From the NCBI GenBank assembly GCA_025529335.1, contig JAMYHX010000077.1:53007-117006 (forward strand): DNA of 64,000 nt, written 5' to 3'. A model generated the notes under the pieces. The model was not told where the DNA came from. It made no database searches and saw only the letters and a list, made by a program, of their open reading frames with translations. Source of the DNA: Rhizopus sp. PT2906 (taxonomy: Eukaryota; Mucoromycota; Mucoromycetes; Mucorales; Rhizopodaceae). Both the position numbers and the translations under genes were made by a program. Position 1 is the first letter of the stretch. Each line of letters begins with the position of its first letter. Below, piece after piece: positions 57,344 to 64,000 of the stretch.

Positions 57344-57429
57344 AAAATCATATCCCTTATGGTAAAAAATTGCAAGTGCATCCTCTTATTGCAAGTATTT
57401 GTTGGGGGTTATGCGTTGAAAGGAATGTT

Positions 57430-57659
57430 CGCAGAGGATATTGAAGTTGTGCTAAATCGATGCTCTGTCGTAAAGTGCAAACACGTTTACAAGCCTCAGA
57501 AAGTAGTCGCGTAGGTTCTAGCTTTTATAAACTATACCTACAGTATTTATTTATTTGTTTATAGCTTTTGTTTAGTCCTGCAAGAAGTTGTCAGGCATCT
57601 ACATTCATGAAGCAATCTTTGGTGGCATTAAAGCTAACTGCGTGAGTTTGAAATCCATG
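57430..57659 (+). pseudogene. Repeat-associated ORF fragment, copy 2 (inverted)
   Basis: The plus strand reads DIEVVLNRCSVVKCKHVYKP, the same intron (GTAGGTTCTAGC...TTTAG), then CKKLSGIYIHEAIFGGIK and ANCVSLKSM. Compared with copy 1, about 60 bp after the acceptor are deleted. The upstream exon differs or has diverged. Confidence 0.55.
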
Positions 57660-57851
57660 GTAAACACTCGGCGCACTAAAAAATGCACTCAAAAATAGGC
57701 TAATGCTATGGGCACTTCCTTAAGGTGCTACCTATGTTGTCACTATACAGTTTCACACTATCAAAGCCTCTAACTAACTTAACGTTTTCCAATAGAATAT
57801 TCTTTAATGCAATTACACGTGATATTGCTTCTTTGTTAATAGAACAGACAT

Positions 57852-57901
<50 letters not shown>
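57660..57901. mobile_element. Long-inverted-repeat element, copy 5, truncated, with A run
   Basis: Starts TAAACACTCGGCGCAC and carries GGTGCTACCTATGTTGTCAC like the other copies. It breaks off after about 190 bp into a run of about 46 A (57856-57901). Confidence 0.6.
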
Positions 57902-57903
<2 letters not shown>

Positions 57904-58355
57904 AAACTAAACTAGGTTTAAAAAGAATGACACTTCTAAGGAAAATTTTGATTTCGTATCGTAGCTGAGACCAAATGAAATGCATTTTTCAAGTCGTTTG
58001 ATGTTCCACTCATCAAAAAATCATGAACTAAATGGGTAATAAGCCATTGCATAAATTTTCTATATTCATGAATTCTAATAGTAGCAAATTTATATTTATT
58101 TTAAAGGTAAAAATCATAAATCACATACAAATTATTACTACTGCAATCAGCGTGAAAACAAGTACAATTTGACCTAATTGTAATAAGATCTCAATATTTG
58201 CAAATATGATTCAAAAACAAAAAATAGAATGAAAGAAAGTTCATCTGAAGATTATTATTTACCAAAGATACAAAATACTTCTTAAAATTGGATCATGGAA
58301 TATCCTTAAACAACTATCGGTGTTTATTATTTTATTCTAAGTATTTTTTTGTATT
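57902..58355. other. Downstream spacer of SUN-domain gene
   Basis: AT-rich, probably includes the 3' UTR of the next gene. No gene seen. Confidence 0.5.
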
Positions 58356-58478
58356 CTATGGAATAATTGTAGAAGATGGTGGACTTGTGCTAGATCTTTT
58401 ACGATTTTTTATGGTTGAAGAATCATCTTTAAAACTTTCTAAACTTGATTTTCTAGAAGTGCTATTCAATAGCGGCCT

Positions 58479-58534
<56 letters not shown>

Positions 58535-61500
58535 GGGATAAATCATTTAATCTCTTATGCAATAATTCATTTTGTAGCTCAATACCTAATGATTCATAGC
58601 TAGAATTCTGTGGTACACCATCCTCGTTGTCAATATCTTTCATTATATGATAAGGACTATCACTATGTCTTCTAGGATTATTTGGTTTCTTTGGTATTTC
58701 GCTTAATTTCCGTATTATTGACGGTTTAGGTTCTTCTGTTATTGTTGCTTTAATTGATGGAACTATTGCATCTGTGGAATTATCGCTTGATTTCTGTAAA
58801 ATTTCCAATGCTTCTTTTGATAAACTGGATGATTGATCAATTGATTCCCTTCGTTTTCTCTCTTCATGTTGTGCAGCCATTACAGGTGAAAGTGTACTAA
58901 ATGTGCCTCTTGATAATGCCATAAATACAAATAATGTAATCATAATAACAAGCTGAGAAACTGATATTCTTCTTTCAAACGATAACTATTTTTCATATAA
59001 ATAACAGTAATTTGATATCGTACTATATGTAATATACCTGGTCTGCTAGTATACTAATCTTTGCAGTCATTTCTCTCATATCACTTTCGGTTTGATCTTT
59101 CATCTCTTCATACCACTGTTCATAGCGACGCTTCTACATTTCAAATATATGAGCATACACATCACAAATTGTCACTTATAATATTACCATGCTATCAATC
59201 TTATGGCTGGCAGTTTCATTCAAATGTCCAATCAACAATATCAATTGATCTTGATGTCTTTTCTCCATGTCCATAAACACATCATTCAGGATCTTGTTTT
59301 GATCATCGAGAAAACGTTGTGATAATGTCATATTAACTTCAAGAACATTTAATCTTTTCATGATAGTTTTATAAATTGATTCCTGTGTACTGCCTTCTTT
59401 TTGATGCGTATTAGGTATGATCACTTTTGGTGGTGGTGGTGGCGGTGGTGGCTGTGGAATAGGCATTGAACTATGTGGTAATACAATCGTTGTTGAAGAA
59501 GTTGTTGAAACTGTCAAATTAGCGTTGTCATGAACAATATCGCTCTTGATCTCAGTATCAATTTCATCGTTATTTATAGTAGATGCTTCATTGTTATTAT
59601 TATTAATAGAAGTAACAGTACTGCTATCATTAACGTCGCTACTAATTTTTATATTAGCATCACTATTGTTATCATTGCTGTTATCATTGACAGTATTTTC
59701 ACTACTGCTATTACTACTGCTATTACTACTGCTATTACTACTGCTATTACTAGCGCTGCTTATCTTTCTTTCTGTAGAAGATGTAGAGCCAGTATTTACT
59801 GGATCCTTAATCTTTTTAGACCCTGTCTTGCTTGAGAACGACATTGTACTTGATGATGGTGCTGAAGCATTCGCTACTTCGGTAGATGTCTTTGCTGCTG
59901 TTGGTGGTTCAATAAAAGAAGTAGATACATGATTCTTCTGTTTAGTAATTTGATAAACTGGTATATCTACAATTCCTGTCTCTTCTTCTACAACTTCATC
60001 TACAATGCCGTCTTTATGAGGTTCTTTGACAATAGTTTCAACAATCTTTACTTCAAATGTAGTATCCGAGTTAATGGTTTCTGATTTATCAATCGTCGAA
60101 GACGAAGACGTTTCAACCGCAATGCTGATAGGTGGAATTATTGGCTTTACATCATCTTCGTCAAAATCAATTTTAACGGGAAACGATTCAGAAGGATCTG
60201 TAATATCAAATTGAGGTTGAATAATTTGCTCACGAACCTCTGCAGGCCATAAATGTTCTTCTTTCAAGACAGGATTCTGATCCTGACTTTCCACAGTGTT
60301 ATAATATTCCATCATTGACATGCCGTGCACTCTGACTAAACTAAGAGGACAATAATACTCATGGCCATAGTGTGTAAGAAATTCAATCTTCATATATTCA
60401 ACAAATCCACTATCTGGTACTTTAAAAACTTGGAGATCTCTAGTATTTCTAGCTTGCCATTGACCCAAAAGCCTCCAATCTTTCGAGGGATATTTTGATG
60501 AAGCATATACACGGAAATCCTTAAATGTACTAGAAAAAAATTCAAAATTTGCCATTACAATGGTATCAACAACAATCTGCTCGCACAAGTTGATGATCAC
60601 GAATTTATCAGCAGAACATTTGTTTAACAAATACTGATCTTTTGACTCGTACAAGATAGACTGTGCTCCTTTAGCTTGCTTGTTCACTTTCCTCACAGTA
60701 GCTGCACAATCTGTTGACGCGTAATTGAATCTCTCCTTTAACGATTTCATACGAACATCGGCAAATTGCTGTTTCTTTTTGTTTTTATTGTCTGAACCGG
60801 ATTGACTAGGTGCAATATACTCTCCTTCTGCATATACATTTGGTTTCTTTTTATCTTTTCCACCAACGCCGCCCAACAAATCTTCAAACATGGATCCAAA
60901 ATCATCAGCAAACCCACCGTCAATGCTATCAACTATTTGTTGTCTTTTATTAGGTGACCCTTCTTCTTCTTCTTCCAACGTTTTTCTTTTGTGTCGACGT
61001 TCTTTGTCGTTTTCGATTTGAGCAATCTTTTTTTGCCATTCTTCAAATGACACTAATGGCTTTCTCTTTTCATCTGTTGATCCTTCCTCGGGTTCACTTT
61101 CTTTTTTGGTATTATTGGTATTTGTAATGATTTTATTTTCATTTTGTTGTGAGATTTGAGTTTGGCTTGAATATGTTTCTTTTGTTTGAAATATAGTCGA
61201 TGTTTTGATGGAATTATCAATGCTATTCTCCGGAACTTCTTGTAACGGGTTATCCCAATTTGAATTTTCTATAATTTTTGATTTGCTTAAACCTGATATT
61301 ACAGCAGCATCTGGAAAGAGAGCTGCAGAAAAATCGACTGTGCCTTGTGAATACGCAGGACAGGTTTCCGCAAATATATCATTATCACGATAGCGTAAAC
61401 ATTGCTTAGGTTTGTAGGTTGACTTTCCTGTAAATACCAGAGGTAATATAATGAGTAAATATATTAATAAATATTGAGTACAATGCATATATTGAAAGAG

Positions 61501-61548
61501 TAAAACGAAACAAAAGTTTTGATGTACATATTTGAAAGAAATATCCAT
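58356..61548 (-). CDS. SUN-domain protein, SLP1/SUCO-like
   Basis: Three exons join in frame: 61548-59188, 59133-59038 and 58985-58356, giving 1,028 aa. An N-terminal hydrophobic segment (LLIYLLIILPLVF) acts as signal or anchor. The SLP1-type region KPLVSFEEWQKKIAQIE precedes the SUN-like domain (RFNYASTDCAATVRKVNKQA, ILYESKDQYLLNKCSADKFV, EFFSSTFKDFRVYASSKYPS, VEYMKIEFLTHYGHEYYCPL). Long Ser/Asn-rich and Pro-rich tracts follow, then a coiled coil (KRRYEQWYEEMKDQ), a second membrane helix (QLVIMITLFVFMALSRG) and a poly-Gln tract. Such proteins sit in the ER membrane and protect nascent soluble proteins in yeast. Confidence 0.88.
58479..58535 (-). repeat. (CAA)19 trinucleotide repeat coding poly-Gln
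   Basis: Nineteen uninterrupted TTG units on the plus strand, read as CAA codons in the last exon of the SUN-domain gene, between LNDLS and RPLLNS. A pure repeat is likely to vary in length between strains. Confidence 0.9.
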
Positions 61549-62940
61549 TTTTTTGAATCATTATTCATTATTATTAAAACTCCATTTTACAATCCCAGTT
61601 TTATGGATTCATTTCTTAAAAACTGTAATGCCACGTGTAATTGAATCATTAAAGTGTAAAAAGCCAAACACATTCATATGCACCCTTCTAAAGCAAGAAA
61701 ATTGATTGATTTATATGTGAGATGATTTGAAATATCTGCCTATATCCTGAGCCTCAGCTTGAAGAACATGTTCCAAATGAAAATTTTGGAATATACTTTC
61801 AGAAACAGATGTTTTCTGATGAATTTATAGCAAATAAATAGGGTTAATCGAAGCCTGCAAGTACTATGGTAGCGTTCGTTGCTATATATATATACATATA
61901 TGTATAAATGATTTTAAATTTTCAAAACTGGACCATGCCTTCTTTTCTGCAACTACCTCATTCTAAATACTTTTAAGGACATGCCTTAGACACTACTTAA
62001 CAGATATTAATTGGCTACGTTAAGCTGCCCATTTTTAAATTCATTTTATATTTTACGGAAGACTCAAAACAGGTAAAATCCACTGTCTTTTTCTTTAAAA
62101 ACTGGGTTTTGCTTTTCGTCACTGCCCAACTTTTTTTTTCCACAAAATAACTCCAAGAAAGCGTTACATGTCAATGGGCCTGAGATGTTCAAGTTTAATC
62201 TAAGAATGAGTATCCGGAAATTCTCATTCTTTTGCAGTTGGTATTATTTTTCTAATGCTAATGCTTCATATTTTTATCATTAATTCACTGCTAAAAACTT
62301 AAACTTTCAGCTCTAATATTTCTTAAAACAATTAAGCTATACTAAAATTTTAAGATAATAAAATTTACTTGTTTTCAACCTCCTTATAGCATATTTAAGG
62401 ATGAACAAATTTTGAGTACTTTTTTTTTTTTCCTTTTTTTTACATCTTTTGTAGTAAACTTTAGAGTATTTATTAAAATGAGAAGCAGTTGTTTTTTATT
62501 GCTGTTATAGAACTCCATGGGCTCCATCAGACCCTCTTAATTTTTTTTAAAAAACCTTTATTTTGAGCAGAGATATCCTCAAAAATATGTAAAAAAAAGA
62601 ATACTCTCGGTTTTGCTCCGGAAAAAGACCAGTATACGTACCCTCGTTCTAAATTTTGAATTTGAAAAAAAAAAAAAAAAAAAAAAAAGATGTCGTATAT
62701 AATTGAGTTTGCAAGAATATACTTAAAAAAGAGTACAACTAAAAAGAATATGTAGTTAATTAATTCTTCTACAGTACAATAAAAAAAGATAATAAACTAT
62801 TAGATCTGTTTGAGAGTAATTTATATGATCTATACTAGAACTAGGAATTATCGAATTGCCAGTTTAAAACAGTTGTCAAACCATGATGTCTGACATGCAA
62901 ATCATACAATGTTGCATTCCATGTGTTTATCATCATGTTA
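61549..62940. other. Intergenic, AT-rich, no gene seen
   Basis: Upstream of the SUN-domain gene. Contains A and T runs (62419-62430, 62665-62688) and nothing coding. Confidence 0.5.
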
Positions 62941-63421
62941 CAGTCATGGATTGATTTAGTGAACTCATGAATAAGGGAATTTTAATTTAACGGACACTTT
63001 TGACTTTCCCAATTTTGATCAAAAAATTTCACTGCTACTTTTCACTATTTCGATATAGTGGATTAATGAAAAAGTTTTTGACGAGTTCACTGTATTACAA
63101 AATTTGAAGACATTACAGGATAGAATAGTATCAAATCAATAATAAAGTGAGCTGATCTCTTATGTAATTACTAAAAGACATAAGAAAATAACCAAATTTA
63201 CTAGTTGTTTTACTTTTAGAATCCAACATTTTACAGTTTTATGCAATTTTCAACTTCCTTCAATAAATGTGCATTATTTTTAAAAAAAAATTAAAATTAT
63301 ATTCAATTAGTACTCCGTTTTACTTTTTATAGCGCAAAAAATTGATTCTATATAGCGGAAAACTAGATTTAACGGATACTTTTCCATTTCCCACCATGCT
63401 CACTAAATCGAGTAATGACTG
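62941..63421. mobile_element. 481-bp TIR element with TA flanks (pogo/Tc1-like MITE)
   Basis: The left end CAGTCATGGATTGATTTAGT pairs with the right end read backwards, CAGTCATTACTCGATTTAGT, both followed by GA. Both sides are flanked by TA (62939-62940 and 63422-63423), the Tc1/mariner target. Inside, TTTAACGGAxACTTTT occurs twice in direct orientation. No open frame, so non-autonomous. Confidence 0.65.
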
Positions 63422-63423
63422 TA

Positions 63424-64000
63424 GTATTTTATGAAGGTTAGTTCAAGTAAATCTCTTATACGTTAGATGAATTGATATACCATTATACCAATACGACAGC
63501 TCATTATTATATATTATAAAAGAGCGTTTATCGTTATAAATTTATGAAATAAAACAATAAAACCAAAACATTATTTCAAGATTCAAGTGCTATTTTTTCC
63601 CATTTTTAATATTTTCAAGCACATTTTGTGAGATTTTTTCCTGCAAAATGTAAGCTCATTTAAGTCTATGAATGTGCTCACGTAAGCACATCTTCGGCTT
63701 TCTCCTCCTAGCTCGATGAGCACATCCATTTACTAAGAAAAAATGTGTCCATATGAGTGCATCGATGCTCTCAAAATCTCGTTCAGTCAGCCATAGTGAA
63801 GCGTCTATTATCATGCTTCTTATTGAATCACAAAAGCATGATTCCATTTTATTCATACGATATCCATATCTTCACTCTTTTGATAAATCAATTAATTTTT
63901 CAGTGATTGAAGGTTTATGATGGTGATATATCCAAATACACGTCAGTGTACGTATTAGGTATCATCATTTACTAGTATTCGGAGCACAGACCTTTAGATA
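63424..64000. other. Intergenic to window end, nothing certain
   Basis: A 66-codon minus-strand frame (63856-63656) is present but has no recognisable features. Confidence 0.4.

Noticed and set aside
58288..58599. Cys-rich protein with 19 consecutive Cys
   Set aside because: It is the antisense of the poly-Gln exon.
59530..59932. Plus-strand Leu/Ile-rich frames
   Set aside because: Antisense of the Ser/Asn-rich part of the SUN-domain gene.
1..64000. tRNA or rRNA genes
   Set aside because: Scanned by eye for B-box-like GTTCRANNC with an upstream A-box. GTTCGACTCCC near 5500 has no matching A-box or acceptor stem.
1..64000. CRISPR array
   Set aside because: No regularly spaced short repeats; the genome is eukaryotic.

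Overview
The window is a eukaryotic, AT-rich fungal segment. Genes are split by short introns (mostly 45-75 bp, GTAAGT-type donors), intergenic DNA is rich in A/T runs, and the gene set is fungal (COX9, mL38/MRPL35, clathrin light chain, SUN-domain SLP1-like protein, phospholipase B, MRP-type ABC protein). The protein flavour and the mix of relics (MULE, Tc1/mariner-IS630, LINE, Helitron, Fanzor-like) point to Mucoromycota, most likely Mucorales (Mucor/Rhizopus/Parasitella-like). That placement is inference; no rRNA or tRNA gene was found.

Layout. 0-6.5 kb: 5' end of an F-box/LRR gene leaving the window, a transposase relic, a small cupin gene, an unresolved membrane-protein-like coding stretch, a LINE fragment, a small two-exon gene and a Tc1-type relic. 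6.5-13 kb: a PhoD-like phosphatase, a long-inverted-repeat element, then a class-3 lipase and a 2-Cys glutathione peroxidase whose stop codons face each other 59 bp apart. 13-19 kb: a decayed MULE transposase, a BolA gene, an IS630/Tc1 transposase and a broken multicopy-family gene. 19-31 kb: mL38, a fungal protein with a possible PP1-docking motif, a Bet1-like SNARE, TRMT2A and a DUF4097-like membrane protein, mixed with small repeats. 31-40 kb: MULE and nuclease-like relics, a gene whose first ATG lies in the end of an inverted-repeat element, an O-fucosyltransferase-like gene, and a TIR-bounded element carrying transposase and Fanzor-like fragments. 40-50 kb: two near-abutting EF-hand genes, COX9, a large ABCC-type gene with eroded ATPase motifs, a secreted protein and clathrin light chain. 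50-58 kb: a Fanzor/TnpB-like gene remnant, a second IS630 copy, a Helitron fragment, phospholipase B and inverted-repeat elements. 58-64 kb: a SUN-domain gene with a poly-Gln tract, then AT-rich DNA holding a 481-bp TIR element.

The strongest candidates for something unusual are the Fanzor (eukaryotic TnpB-like RNA-guided nuclease) remnants at 50.2-51.1 kb and 38.6-38.8 kb, and the ABCC-type protein at 42.3-47.6 kb. Exon joins were made by hand from GT-AG signals and reading-frame continuity; no search was run.
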